Positions 38,071 through 46,520 of a DNA stretch of 64,000 nt are shown here, in pieces. Origin of the DNA: Cellulomonas carbonis (GTDB taxonomy: Bacteria > Actinomycetota > Actinomycetes > Actinomycetales > Cellulomonadaceae); NCBI RefSeq assembly GCF_014636275.1, contig NZ_BMEB01000001.1:434001-498000 (forward strand). Direction: 5' to 3'. Positions within the stretch are counted from its first letter, which is position 1. Every line of letters begins with the position of its first letter. Both the position numbers and the translations under genes were made by a program. The notes beneath the pieces are model-generated. The model did no database searches, was not told the DNA's origin, and saw only the letters and a list, made by a program, of their open reading frames with translations.

Positions 38071-38430
38071 CGTCCGTCCGGCCGCAGCGCACGCGTTTCA
38101 CCCGGGTGATCCCTGGCCCGCCCGGGGGCGCCGATGCCGGCCACCACGGACACCCCGGATCGCGTCGCGCTCGGCCCCGACGCCGGTGCCCGCGCACGGC
38201 GCGGGACGGTGTCGCAGGTCACGGCGCCGAGTGGCGCGCATCACCTGGCCCATGGGACGACTCGGTTACGACCGGATAACGGCGCGGTTGGTGTGTGGAT
38301 CGTGTGCACACGGTTCACCGGTCCGTTCAAGTTCGGGTGAGGGTGGCCGACAGGTAGACGGAGGCCCTGGTGGACGCGGGCCCTCTCGGCAGCCGGCCGA
38401 CGACCACACGACACCGAGGACGACGCACGT
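38071..38430 (+). promoter_or_regulatory. 360-base leader of the VanY-type gene
   Basis: No gene seen. It holds GGTTACG-ACCG-GATAACG (38264-38281), read either as a direct repeat of the kind bound by MtrA or as GTTA...TAAC. It also holds CGTGTGCACACG, a perfect 12-base palindrome near 38300. The last 90 bases are GC-rich with several short inverted repeats. A structured leader is possible but I could not match it to a known riboswitch. Confidence 0.4.
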
Positions 38431-40236
38431 ATGACGCAGCAGGTCGAGGCGCCGCTCACGCGACGCGCCCTGCGCGCGCCCGCGCCCCCCAGGGGTCAGG
38501 GTGACGCCGCACCGCACGCCACGAGCCCGACCCCGACCGCACCGCGGACGCGGCGCGAGATCCGCCTCGCCGAGCTCGCCGCCCTCGGCGGCGACGCGGT
38601 CCTGGTGGCTCCGCGCGAGTCCGCCGACGCACCCGTCGTCGAGCCGGCGTGGCCCGCGGTCGCCGCGGCCCCGCGGACGGAGACGGCCGACGCCGTACGC
38701 ACCCCCGTCGAGCCTCCCGTCGCTGCCGACGACCAGCCCCGCACGCCCCAGGGCGACCGGCCCCTCACGCGGCGCGAGATCCGTCTCGCCGAGCAGGAGC
38801 GCGCGCGCCAGGAGCAGGAGCGCGAGGCCGAGCGCGCACGCCTCGCCCGTGCGGCTGCCTGCCGCCCGCCGTTCGTGCCCTCCCTCGTCGTCGCGTCGCG
38901 CGACGGCGTGCGCCAGCTCTCCGACCGCGCGTCGGGTCTGCTCGCGACCCTCGTCCGCGGGGGTGTGCGGCCCGTGGCCGTCGTCGCCGTCTCGGCGGGT
39001 CTCCTGGTCGCCGGCGTGAGCCAGGTGCAGGCGGAGCAGAGCGTGCTGCGGACCGCGATGGAGCAGGCGCAGGCGGCGCTGACCGAGCAGTCGCGCCTCG
39101 ACCGCGCGTCGCAGGCCGCGACGGACCGCCTCAACGCCCAGGCCGCTGCCTACGCGTCCGCGCGACGCACGGAGGCCGTCGAGGCCGCGTCGGTCGCCGT
39201 CCAGACCGCCCAGGGCGTCAAGGAGGTCGCGGCACCCGTCGTCGACGAGGCGACCCTCGCGTCCCTCGAGGCGGCCGCAGCCGAGCTCGAGGCACTCCTC
39301 GCGCAGACCGCGGTGCCCGTCGACGAGCAGACGACCGTGCCGTCGACCGACGACGTGACCACGACGTCGAACGACGTCTCCGCGGCGGAGCAGCCCGGCG
39401 ACTCCGGGGAGACCGGAGCGGCCGTGGAGTCGACCGAGCCGACCGAGCCCGAGGCCCCCGCTGACCCGACCGACGACGACGCCGACGCCACCGAGCAGCC
39501 CGCGGCGGAGGACTCCGCCGCCGAGGCCGCCGAGGCCGACGGTGACGAGACCACGTCGGTCCGGCGCAGCGCGAGCTCCTCGCGCAGCGCCGAGCGCTCC
39601 GAGCTGCCCGACGAGGAGGCCGGCGAGGTCGTCGCTCTCGACCTCGAGGTGAGCGAGCAGATCCTGGCCGCCGCCCAGCAGGTCACGCAGCTCTCCGCCG
39701 AGGTCAAGGCCACGGCCGACGCGAAGATCGCCGAGGCCCAGGCCGCCGCCGCCGCGGAGGCGGCCGCACGCGCCGCCGCCGAGGCCGCCGCGGTCGAGCT
39801 CCAGCGCAAGGTCGACCTCGCCCGGTCCGCCGACAACGGCGAGATCCCGGCGGAGGCGCTGTGCGGTGTGGGGTTCGCGTCGGGCGTGCAGCTGCGGTGC
39901 GACGCCGCCGCGGCGCTCGAGACCCTCAACGCCGCGTACCGCGCGGACTTCGGCCGTGACCTCGACGTCGTGAGCTCGTACCGCTCGTACGGTGCGCAGG
40001 TCACCACCAAGCAGGCACGCGGATACCTCGCGGCCCAGCCGGGGACGTCCAACCACGGCCTCGGCATCGCGGTCGACTTCGGCGACTTCGGCGGCGTCGG
40101 GAACTTCGGCACCGCGAACTACCGCTGGATGAAGGCCAACTCCGAGCGGTTCGGCTGGTATCACCCGCGGATCATGGAGCCCGGCGGCGGCGGTCCGCAG
40201 GAGCCGTGGCACTGGGAGTTCGGCACGACGGACTGA
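38431..40236 (+). CDS. VanY-type D-alanyl-D-alanine carboxypeptidase domain protein
   Basis: A 601-residue peptidoglycan peptidase (M15B). Layout: cytoplasmic N-terminus of about 175 residues with three related motifs (PLTRRALRA, RTRREIRLAEL, PLTRREIRLAEQ), one membrane helix (about 178-197), an external coiled coil and Ala/Glu/Asp-rich stalk (about 200-470), then the VanY domain (about 475-600) with SSYRSYGAQV, TSNHGLGIAVDF and PWHWEFG, which supply the zinc ligands H, D and H. It should trim cell-wall peptides. Three bases separate it from the EAL-DICT gene. Confidence 0.88.
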   Translation: MTQQVEAPLTRRALRAPAPPRGQGDAAPHATSPTPTAPRTRREIRLAELAALGGDAVLVAPRESADAPVVEPAWPAVAAAPRTETADAVRTPVEPPVAADDQPRTPQGDRPLTRREIRLAEQERARQEQEREAERARLARAAACRPPFVPSLVVASRDGVRQLSDRASGLLATLVRGGVRPVAVVAVSAGLLVAGVSQVQAEQSVLRTAMEQAQAALTEQSRLDRASQAATDRLNAQAAAYASARRTEAVEAASVAVQTAQGVKEVAAPVVDEATLASLEAAAAELEALLAQTAVPVDEQTTVPSTDDVTTTSNDVSAAEQPGDSGETGAAVESTEPTEPEAPADPTDDDADATEQPAAEDSAAEAAEADGDETTSVRRSASSSRSAERSELPDEEAGEVVALDLEVSEQILAAAQQVTQLSAEVKATADAKIAEAQAAAAAEAAARAAAEAAAVELQRKVDLARSADNGEIPAEALCGVGFASGVQLRCDAAAALETLNAAYRADFGRDLDVVSSYRSYGAQVTTKQARGYLAAQPGTSNHGLGIAVDFGDFGGVGNFGTANYRWMKANSERFGWYHPRIMEPGGGGPQEPWHWEFGTTD

Positions 40237-40239
40237 TCC

Positions 40240-41505
40240 ATGCGTGACGACCTGACCGACCGGCTGCCCGAGGACCAGCGGGCGCACGACGCGTGGGACT
40301 CCGTGCTCGTCCCCGGAGCCCTCCGCACGGTTCACCAACCACTCGTGGACCTCACCTCGGGCCGCGTCGTCGGCCTCGAGGCGCTCCTGCGCGGGCCCCG
40401 CGGGTCCGCCTGGGAGCTCCCGCTGCCCCTTCTCGCCGCCGCCCGCGCCGCCGGCCGGGCCGCCGATCTCGACCTGGCGGCCGCGCGCTCGTCGCTGGCC
40501 TCCGCAGCCGCCTCGGGCGCGCCGACGACCCTCTTCGTCAACGTCGAGCCCAGCACGCTGAGCGACCGGCCCGCCGAGCTCGCCGGCGTCCTCGCGGACC
40601 GCGCGCCGCAGGTCCAGGTGGTGGTCGAGCTCACCGAGCGAGCCCTCGCCGCGGACCCCGCGGCGGTGCTCGCCGGAGCCGAGCGCCTGCGGGAGGTGGG
40701 CTGCGCGATCGCGCTCGACGACGTCGGGGTCGAGCCCGAGTCGCTCGCGTTCATCCCGCTCCTGCGACCCGAGGTCGTCAAGCTCGACCTCGGCCTGCTC
40801 CGGACCGTCGAGGACCCGGCCACGATCACGGTCGCGGGTGCGGTGCGCGCCTACGCCGAGGCGACGGGTGCCGAGGTGGTGGCGGAGGGCGTCGAGACCG
40901 AGGACGACCTCGCACGCGCCCTCGTCGTGGGCGCGACGCTCGGCCAGGGCTGGCACTGGGGCAGGCCCACGGAGGAGCCGCGGCCCACGGGGCACGAGCC
41001 CGAGCGGTTCGGACCCCGCCCCGTGGGTGAGGCGCTGTGCGCGACGCCCTTCGACGTCGTCGCCAGCCGGCTGCGCGTCCACCGCGCACCGAAGCGGCTG
41101 CTCCTGCCGCTGTCCCGGACCGTCGAGCTCGCCGCGGAGCAGTCGCGCATCCCGCCGCTCCTGGCGAGCACGTTCCAGCACCACGCCCAACTCACCCCGC
41201 ACACCGCCCGCCGCTACTCGGCCCTCGGCTCACGCCTGCCGTTCGTCGCGGCGCTCGGCGTGGCGATGCCCGCCGCACCGGCGGACGGGGTCCGTGGCTG
41301 GTCGCTCCGCGAGGACGACCCGCTCGCGTCGGAGTGGACCGTCGTGATGCTCGGTCCGCACGAGGGCGTCGCCCTGGTGGCCCGGGACTGCGGGGAGACG
41401 GGCTGCGCCGACGGCGACCGGCCCTTCGACTTCGTCGTCACGCACGACCGCGACCTCGTCACCGCGTCCGCGCACGCGCTCGTGGGCCAGCTCGGCGGGC
41501 GCTGA
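40240..41505 (+). CDS. EAL phosphodiesterase with C-terminal DICT sensor domain
   Basis: A 421-residue cytoplasmic protein. The EAL domain (about 20-250) keeps the catalytic set: EALLRG (E47), NVEPSTL, ELTERAL, ALDDVG (DDFG in most), VKLDLGLL, AEGVET and QGWHWGRP. It should hydrolyse cyclic-di-GMP. The C-terminal part (about 265-415, starting ATPFDVVASRLRVHRAPKRLLLPLSRTVELAA) looks like the DICT sensory domain. It follows the VanY-type gene by three bases, so both may be one transcript, linking wall trimming with c-di-GMP. Confidence 0.88.
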   Translation: MRDDLTDRLPEDQRAHDAWDSVLVPGALRTVHQPLVDLTSGRVVGLEALLRGPRGSAWELPLPLLAAARAAGRAADLDLAAARSSLASAAASGAPTTLFVNVEPSTLSDRPAELAGVLADRAPQVQVVVELTERALAADPAAVLAGAERLREVGCAIALDDVGVEPESLAFIPLLRPEVVKLDLGLLRTVEDPATITVAGAVRAYAEATGAEVVAEGVETEDDLARALVVGATLGQGWHWGRPTEEPRPTGHEPERFGPRPVGEALCATPFDVVASRLRVHRAPKRLLLPLSRTVELAAEQSRIPPLLASTFQHHAQLTPHTARRYSALGSRLPFVAALGVAMPAAPADGVRGWSLREDDPLASEWTVVMLGPHEGVALVARDCGETGCADGDRPFDFVVTHDRDLVTASAHALVGQLGGR

Positions 41506-41595
41506 GCCGCCCGCCGGATCCGCAGGGACCACCGCCGAGGGACGGTGCGGGCCGGACGGTGCGGGCTGGACGGTCCGGCTCAGGAGGGTCAGGCC

Positions 41596-41739
41596 TCAGC
41601 GGTCCTGCTGCGCGTCCGTCTCCCCCGGCTCACCGTGCTCGGCGACGACCTGGTCGTAGACGGGCGTGTCCCAGTCCTGGGACCGGGCAGCCCGACGGGG
41701 GCCCTGGGACGACCGCTCCTGGGTGTCGGGCAGGCTCAT
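41596..41739 (-). CDS. Small 47-residue hydrophilic protein
   Basis: A short open frame with a good CGGAGA six bases before its ATG. The product is charged and without membrane segments, with the core SQDWDTPVYDQVVAEHGEP. I do not recognise it. Convergent with the EAL-DICT gene and transcribed in the same direction as thyX. Confidence 0.45.
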   Translation of the reverse strand: MSLPDTQERSSQGPRRAARSQDWDTPVYDQVVAEHGEPGETDAQQDR

Positions 41740-41840
41740 GGCATCTCCGTTCTCGCACGACGCCGCATGACGCCGCATGTGCGTACGGCGGCATCATGAC
41801 GCCTGACGGCGCCGGACGCACCTCAGGCCGATCTTCGTCG

Positions 41841-42569
41841 TCAGGGCGCGACGCGTCCCTGGGCGACGAACGCCTCGTGCGTCAGGGGCATGAGGCCGGC
41901 CCACAGCCGCTCCATCTGCCGCGCGACGGCCTCGATCTCGGCCTGGGGGAACGAGGGGAACGTGCTGCCCTCCTCGTGGACGCGCAGCGAGAGGAAGTTC
42001 ATGAGCGACCGCGCGTTCATCGTCACGTACATCGACGAGTAGATCGTCAGCGGCAGCACGGCCCGCGCGACCTCCCGGGCGACGCCCGCGTCGAGCATGC
42101 GCCGGTAGCTCGCGTACGCGTCGCGGCACACCGTCTCGATCTCCCCCGTCACGAGCGCGTGCTGCTCGGCCGACCCGGGGACGAACGTGTAGGCGCCGGG
42201 CTTGCCGACCTGGACGAGCGGGCGCTCGTGGGAGGGGCGGTAGAACACCGGACGGAGCTCGCGGTAGCGCCCCGACTCCTCGTTGTACGACGCGATGCGG
42301 TGCCGCATGAACTCCCGGAAGACGAAGATCGGCGCGGACACGAAGAACGTCATCGAGTTGTGCTCGAACGGCGAGCCGTGGCGGTCCCGCATGAGGTAGT
42401 TGATCAGCCCGCGGGAGCGCCCGGCGTCCTCGCCGATGTGGTCGAGCGTCTTGTCACCCTGCGTCGACACGCGTGCGGCGAACAGCACGTCCGAGTCGGC
42501 GGCCGAGTGCCGGACCAGCTCGACGGTCATCTCGCTGCGGAACTCCACCTCGGCCGGCTCTGCGTCCAC
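41841..42569 (-). CDS. thyX: FAD-dependent thymidylate synthase
   Basis: Makes dTMP from dUMP with methylene-tetrahydrofolate, FAD and NADPH. The 242-residue protein has the ThyX signature RHRIASYNEESGRYR (RHRxxSxNExSxR) and the ATP/FAD-binding tail RSLMNFLSLRVHEE. GTG start after GAGAGGACCAGC; the frame is open further upstream but without family sequence. It complements NrdJ as an alternative to ThyA and is regulated separately. Confidence 0.97.
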   Translation of the reverse strand: MDAEPAEVEFRSEMTVELVRHSAADSDVLFAARVSTQGDKTLDHIGEDAGRSRGLINYLMRDRHGSPFEHNSMTFFVSAPIFVFREFMRHRIASYNEESGRYRELRPVFYRPSHERPLVQVGKPGAYTFVPGSAEQHALVTGEIETVCRDAYASYRRMLDAGVAREVARAVLPLTIYSSMYVTMNARSLMNFLSLRVHEEGSTFPSFPQAEIEAVARQMERLWAGLMPLTHEAFVAQGRVAP

Positions 42570-42731
42570 GCTGGTCCTCTCAGGCTGCGTCGGCCCCGGC
42601 GCCGTGAGCGGCCGGAGCGGATGTCCCGACGAGACTACCGAGGCCGTGGGCACGCACCGTCGCACGTCCGCGCGCACCGGCAGGGTGCCGTCGCGGCGGC
42701 CCCCGGCGGCGCGCCGGGGCGGGAGGGTCGG

Positions 42732-42747
42732 CAGGACCTAGGTCCTG
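42732..42747 (+). promoter_or_regulatory. 16-base palindrome upstream of the bkd operon
   Basis: CAGGACCTAGGTCCTG is a perfect palindrome 79 bases before the E1-alpha start and in the shared region with thyX. It looks like a regulator operator; no regulator gene is immediately adjacent to it. Confidence 0.55.
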
Positions 42748-42801
42748 GTCGTAGCCTGGCGGCACATCGGGCAACGGCGCCCACGCTCCACAAGAGCACG
42801 G

Positions 42802-42821
42802 GCTCCGCTGGACAACGGAGC
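42802..42821 (+). promoter_or_regulatory. Hairpin sequestering the bkd ribosome-binding site
   Basis: GCTCCG pairs with CGGAGC around an 8-base loop. The second arm contains GGAG, the ribosome-binding site, five bases before the ATG. Folding would block translation of the first gene. Confidence 0.45.
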
Positions 42822-42826
42822 GATAC

Positions 42827-43972
42827 ATGTTGCGTTCAGACGTCTCCCCGAACCCTCTCCGCGACCGCGACGAGCAGGGTTCGCACCACGACGAGCAGGG
42901 ACCGGACGGCCTCGTCCAGCTGCTGACCCCGGACGGCGAGCGCCGACCGGACCCCGAGTACGAGTGCTGGGTCGGCGACGTCGACGACGAGCGCCTGACC
43001 GGCCTCTGGGCGGACATGACGATCGTCCGCCGCCTCGACGCCGAGGCGACCGCCCTGCAGCGCCAGGGCCAGCTGGGCCTCTGGCCGCCCCTGCTCGGGC
43101 AGGAGGCGGCGCAGGTCGGGTCCGCTCGCGCGCTGCGGCGCGACGACTTCGTGTTCTCGAGCTACCGCGAGCACGCCGTCGCGCACTGCCGGGGCGTCGG
43201 GCCCGCCGACCTGCTGCGCATGTGGCGTGGGACCGCTGCCTCGGGCTGGGACCCCTACGAGGTCGGGATGGCGACGCCGGCGATCATCATCGGCGCGCAG
43301 ACCCTGCACGCGACGGGCTACGCGATGGGGTGCGCGAAGGACGGCGTCGACGCCGTCGCGGTCGCGTACTTCGGCGACGGCGCGACGAGCCAGGGTGACG
43401 TCAACGAGGCCATGGTCTTCGCGGCCAGCTTCCACGCCCCCGTCGTCTTCTTCTGCCAGAACAACCAGTGGGCGATCTCGGAGCCCGTCGGCCTGCAGGC
43501 CGTGCGTCCGGTGGCCGACCGCGCGCCGGGCTTCGGGATCCCGAGCGTGCGGGTCGACGGCAACGACGTCCTCGCGGTGCACGCCGTCACGCGGGTCGCG
43601 CTCGACCGCGCGCGCCGGGGTGAGGGGCCGACCTTCGTCGAGGCTGTCACCTACCGGATGGGTCCGCACACCACGGCGGACGACCCGACGCGGTACGTCG
43701 ACCCGGCCGACCGGGCCCGGTGGGCCGAGAAGGACCCGCTGACCCGCGTCGAGCGGTACCTCGAGCGCCGCGGCGTCCTCACCGACGCCGTCCGCGGCGA
43801 CGTCGACCACCGTGCCGACGCCGCCGCGACGGCGCTGCGCGACGCGTGCCACGCGCTCACCCCACCCGGTCCGCTCACCCTGTTCGACCACGTCTACGCG
43901 ACGCCGACCCCGACGCTCGAGCGTCAGCGTCGCGAGCTCGCGGCGTACCTCGCGACGTTCGAGGAGACGTGA
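42827..43972 (+). CDS. bkdA: 2-oxoacid dehydrogenase E1 alpha subunit (branched-chain type)
   Basis: Thiamine-pyrophosphate-dependent decarboxylation of branched-chain 2-oxoacids. The 381-residue protein has the TPP motif GDGATSQGDVNEAMVFAASFHAPVVFFCQNN (about 183-213), GPHTTADDPTRY and LGQEAAQVG. Branched-chain rather than pyruvate type is inferred from the carboxylase operon beside it. One-base overlap with the beta subunit gene (TGATG). Confidence 0.9.
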   Translation: MLRSDVSPNPLRDRDEQGSHHDEQGPDGLVQLLTPDGERRPDPEYECWVGDVDDERLTGLWADMTIVRRLDAEATALQRQGQLGLWPPLLGQEAAQVGSARALRRDDFVFSSYREHAVAHCRGVGPADLLRMWRGTAASGWDPYEVGMATPAIIIGAQTLHATGYAMGCAKDGVDAVAVAYFGDGATSQGDVNEAMVFAASFHAPVVFFCQNNQWAISEPVGLQAVRPVADRAPGFGIPSVRVDGNDVLAVHAVTRVALDRARRGEGPTFVEAVTYRMGPHTTADDPTRYVDPADRARWAEKDPLTRVERYLERRGVLTDAVRGDVDHRADAAATALRDACHALTPPGPLTLFDHVYATPTPTLERQRRELAAYLATFEET

Positions 43973-44994
43973 TGGCGACGACGACGTTGGCGGGTGCGCT
44001 CAACAGCGGCCTGCGCCGGGCGCTCGAGGACGACCCACGGGTGCTCCTCATGGGTGAGGACATCGGCCGGCTCGGCGGCGTGTTCCGCGTGACGGACGGC
44101 CTGCAGCGCGACTTCGGCAAGGACCGTGTCATGGACACCCCGCTGGCCGAGGCCGGGATCATGGGGACGGCCGTGGGGCTCGCGTACCGCGGGTTCCGGC
44201 CCGTCGTCGAGATCCAGTTCGACGGGTTCGTGTACCCGGCGTTCGACCAGCTCGTCACGCAGGTCGCCAAGCTCCGCAGCCGCACGCGCGGCGCCGTCGC
44301 GATGCCGATCACGGTGCGGATCCCCTACGGCGGTGGCATCGGCGCGGTCGAGCACCACTCGGAGTCGCCCGAGGCGTACTTCGCCCACACCGCGGGCCTG
44401 CGGGTCGTGACGTGCGCGACGCCCCAGGACGCGCACACGATGGTGCGGCAGGCGGTCGCGTGCGACGACCCGGTCGTCCTCCTCGAGCCCAAGCGGCGCT
44501 ACTGGGTCAAGGAGGAGGTCGTCGAGGACCCCGAGGACGTGCTGCCCCTGGACCGCGCTCGCGTCGTCGTCCCGGGCAGCGACGTCACGCTCGTCGCGTA
44601 CGGCCCGCTCGTCGCGACCGCGATCGACGCGGCCGCGGCGGCCGCCGACGACGGCGTGAGCGTCGAGGTCGTCGACCTGCGCTCGCTCGCGCCGCTCGAC
44701 CTCGACACGGTCGAGGCGTCGGTCCGCCGGACGGGTCGCCTCGTCGTCGCGCACGAGGCGCAGCGCACGGGTGGGCTCGGCGCCGAGCTCGCCGCGTGCG
44801 TCACGGAGGACTGCTTCGAGCACCTCGAGGCGCCGCCGGTCCGGGTCACCGGGTACGACGTGCCCTACCCCCCGTCGAAGCTCGAGGAGCACTTCCTGCC
44901 GGACCTCGACCGGATCCTCGACGCGGTCGACCGCGTCATGGGCCGTCCGCACTCGCGGCTCGGCCTCGCCGCCGGGGCGGGGGTGGCCTCGTGA
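43972..44994 (+). CDS. bkdB: 2-oxoacid dehydrogenase E1 beta subunit
   Basis: Partner of the alpha subunit in the decarboxylase tetramer. The 340-residue protein has RVLLMGEDIGRLGGVFRVT, EAGIMGTAVGLAYRGFRPVVEIQF and the TPP-binding PYGGGIGAVEHHSES, with VVAHEAQRTGGLGAEL in the C-terminal domain. Overlaps the alpha gene by one base and the E2 gene by four (GTGA). Confidence 0.93.
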   Translation: MATTTLAGALNSGLRRALEDDPRVLLMGEDIGRLGGVFRVTDGLQRDFGKDRVMDTPLAEAGIMGTAVGLAYRGFRPVVEIQFDGFVYPAFDQLVTQVAKLRSRTRGAVAMPITVRIPYGGGIGAVEHHSESPEAYFAHTAGLRVVTCATPQDAHTMVRQAVACDDPVVLLEPKRRYWVKEEVVEDPEDVLPLDRARVVVPGSDVTLVAYGPLVATAIDAAAAAADDGVSVEVVDLRSLAPLDLDTVEASVRRTGRLVVAHEAQRTGGLGAELAACVTEDCFEHLEAPPVRVTGYDVPYPPSKLEEHFLPDLDRILDAVDRVMGRPHSRLGLAAGAGVAS

Positions 44995-46412
44995 TCCGCG
45001 CGTTCACCATGCCGGACCTCGGCGAGGGGCTGACGGAGTCCGAGCTCGTCACGTGGCACGTCGCGGTGGGCGACCGCGTGGAGCTCAACCAGGTGGTCGC
45101 CGAGGTCGAGACGGCGAAGGCCCTCGTGTCCGTGCCCTCCCCGTTCGCCGGGGTCGTCGCGCGCCTCGAGGTCGAGGAGGGGGCCGTCGTCCCCGTGGGG
45201 GCCCCGATCCTCGCGGTCGACGTCGCGGAGCCGGCTCGCGTCGAGGACCCCGACGGCGCGGTGGCGGTCGGTGTCGACGGTGCGACGACGGCCGCGGACG
45301 GTGCGGCACGGGCGGAGAGCGCCGACGGGGCGGGACAGGTCGGGAGAGCCGAGCCCGCCGACGGCGCCGACCGGCCAGCACCGGCCGCCCGGACCTCGGT
45401 CCTCGTCGGCTACGGACCCGCGGTCGAGACCGCGGGCCGTCCGCGTCGCCGTCCGCGGAGCGCGCGGTGGGTCGCCGAGCACGCCACGGCGCCGGCCGTC
45501 CCGGCGCCCGCGCGACCAGGCGGCGGGGGCCGCCCGCGGTGCCACCCGCCCGTGCGTCGGCTCGCGCACGACCTGGGGGTCGACCTGGCGTCCGTCCCGG
45601 GCTCCGGTCCGGACGGCCTCGTCACGCGCGACGACGTCGTCGCGTGGGCGGGGCGCAGCACGCCCGGAGGGACCGACGCCGTCGGTGACACCGCGCCCGT
45701 GCAGCCAGCGGCGCGCGAACGGCGCATCCCGGTCACGGGTGTGCGGCGGCGGACGGCCGAGGCGATGGTCGCGAGCGCGTTCACTGCGCCGCACGCGACC
45801 GAGTTCCTCACGGTCGACGTCACGCCGAGCCTCGAGCTCCTCGAGCGCCTGCGGCAGGACCGTCGCTTCTCGGGCACCCGGGTGACCCTGCTGACGCTCG
45901 TCGCGAAGGCGGTCCTCGTCGCGCTGCGTCGCACCCCGTCGCTCAACGCGCGGTGGGACGAGGAGGCCGGCGAGGTCGTCGAGCGGGACTACGTGCACCT
46001 CGGCGTCGCGGCCGCCACGCCGCGTGGGCTGCTCGTGCCCGTCGTGCACGACGCCGACGCGATGGACCTGCTCGCGCTCGCCTCGGCGCTCGCCGACCTG
46101 ACGTCCGCAGCGCGGGAGGGGACGACCGAGCCGAGGGCGCTCGTGGGCGGGACGACGACGGTCACCAACATCGGCGTCTTCGGCGTCGACGCCGGGACCC
46201 CGATCCTCGTGCCGGGTGAGGCCTCGATCCTCGCGACCGGTGCGGTGCGCCGCCGTCCGTGGGAGCACGAGGGCGGGATCGCGCTGCGCAGCGTCATGAC
46301 GCTGAGCGTCTCCTTCGACCACCGGCTGGTCGACGGCGAGCAGGCATCCCGGTACCTCGCGGACGTGGGCGCGGTGCTCGCGTCACCGGGTGCGACGCTC
46401 GCGCTCGTCTGA
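44991..46412 (+). CDS. bkdC: 2-oxoacid dehydrogenase E2 acyltransferase
   Basis: Core of the complex: carries the acyl group on lipoyl-lysine to CoA. The 473-residue protein has one lipoyl domain (1-80, lysine in ETAKALVS), an Ala/Gly/Glu-rich linker, a peripheral-subunit-binding domain (CHPPVRRLAHDLGVDLASV) and the catalytic domain with SFDHRLVDGEQA, the usual HxxxDG site. GTG start. No E3 dihydrolipoamide dehydrogenase gene follows, so a shared E3 must be encoded elsewhere. Confidence 0.93.
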   Translation: MIRAFTMPDLGEGLTESELVTWHVAVGDRVELNQVVAEVETAKALVSVPSPFAGVVARLEVEEGAVVPVGAPILAVDVAEPARVEDPDGAVAVGVDGATTAADGAARAESADGAGQVGRAEPADGADRPAPAARTSVLVGYGPAVETAGRPRRRPRSARWVAEHATAPAVPAPARPGGGGRPRCHPPVRRLAHDLGVDLASVPGSGPDGLVTRDDVVAWAGRSTPGGTDAVGDTAPVQPAARERRIPVTGVRRRTAEAMVASAFTAPHATEFLTVDVTPSLELLERLRQDRRFSGTRVTLLTLVAKAVLVALRRTPSLNARWDEEAGEVVERDYVHLGVAAATPRGLLVPVVHDADAMDLLALASALADLTSAAREGTTEPRALVGGTTTVTNIGVFGVDAGTPILVPGEASILATGAVRRRPWEHEGGIALRSVMTLSVSFDHRLVDGEQASRYLADVGAVLASPGATLALV

Positions 46413-46421
46413 GGACGGGGT

Positions 46422-46454
46422 GGGTCGGTCGGGTCGCACGGGCCCGACCGGCCC
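46422..46454 (+). terminator. Hairpin after the bkd operon
   Basis: A stem of about twelve pairs (GGGTCGGTCGGG against CCCGACCGGCCC, one G-U) lies 9 bases after the E2 stop, before the convergent TetR gene. Confidence 0.6.
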
Positions 46455-46520
46455 GCCGGCCTCCCTCCATCCGGCCCGCGGGCCCACCCGCGTGCCCACC
46501 GGCGGTCCCGTCCGGCGGGA

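Noticed and set aside
38071-38430. Possible c-di-AMP (ydaO) riboswitch before the VanY-type gene
   Set aside because: Wall hydrolase leaders in actinobacteria can hold one, but I could not line up the conserved ydaO core here.
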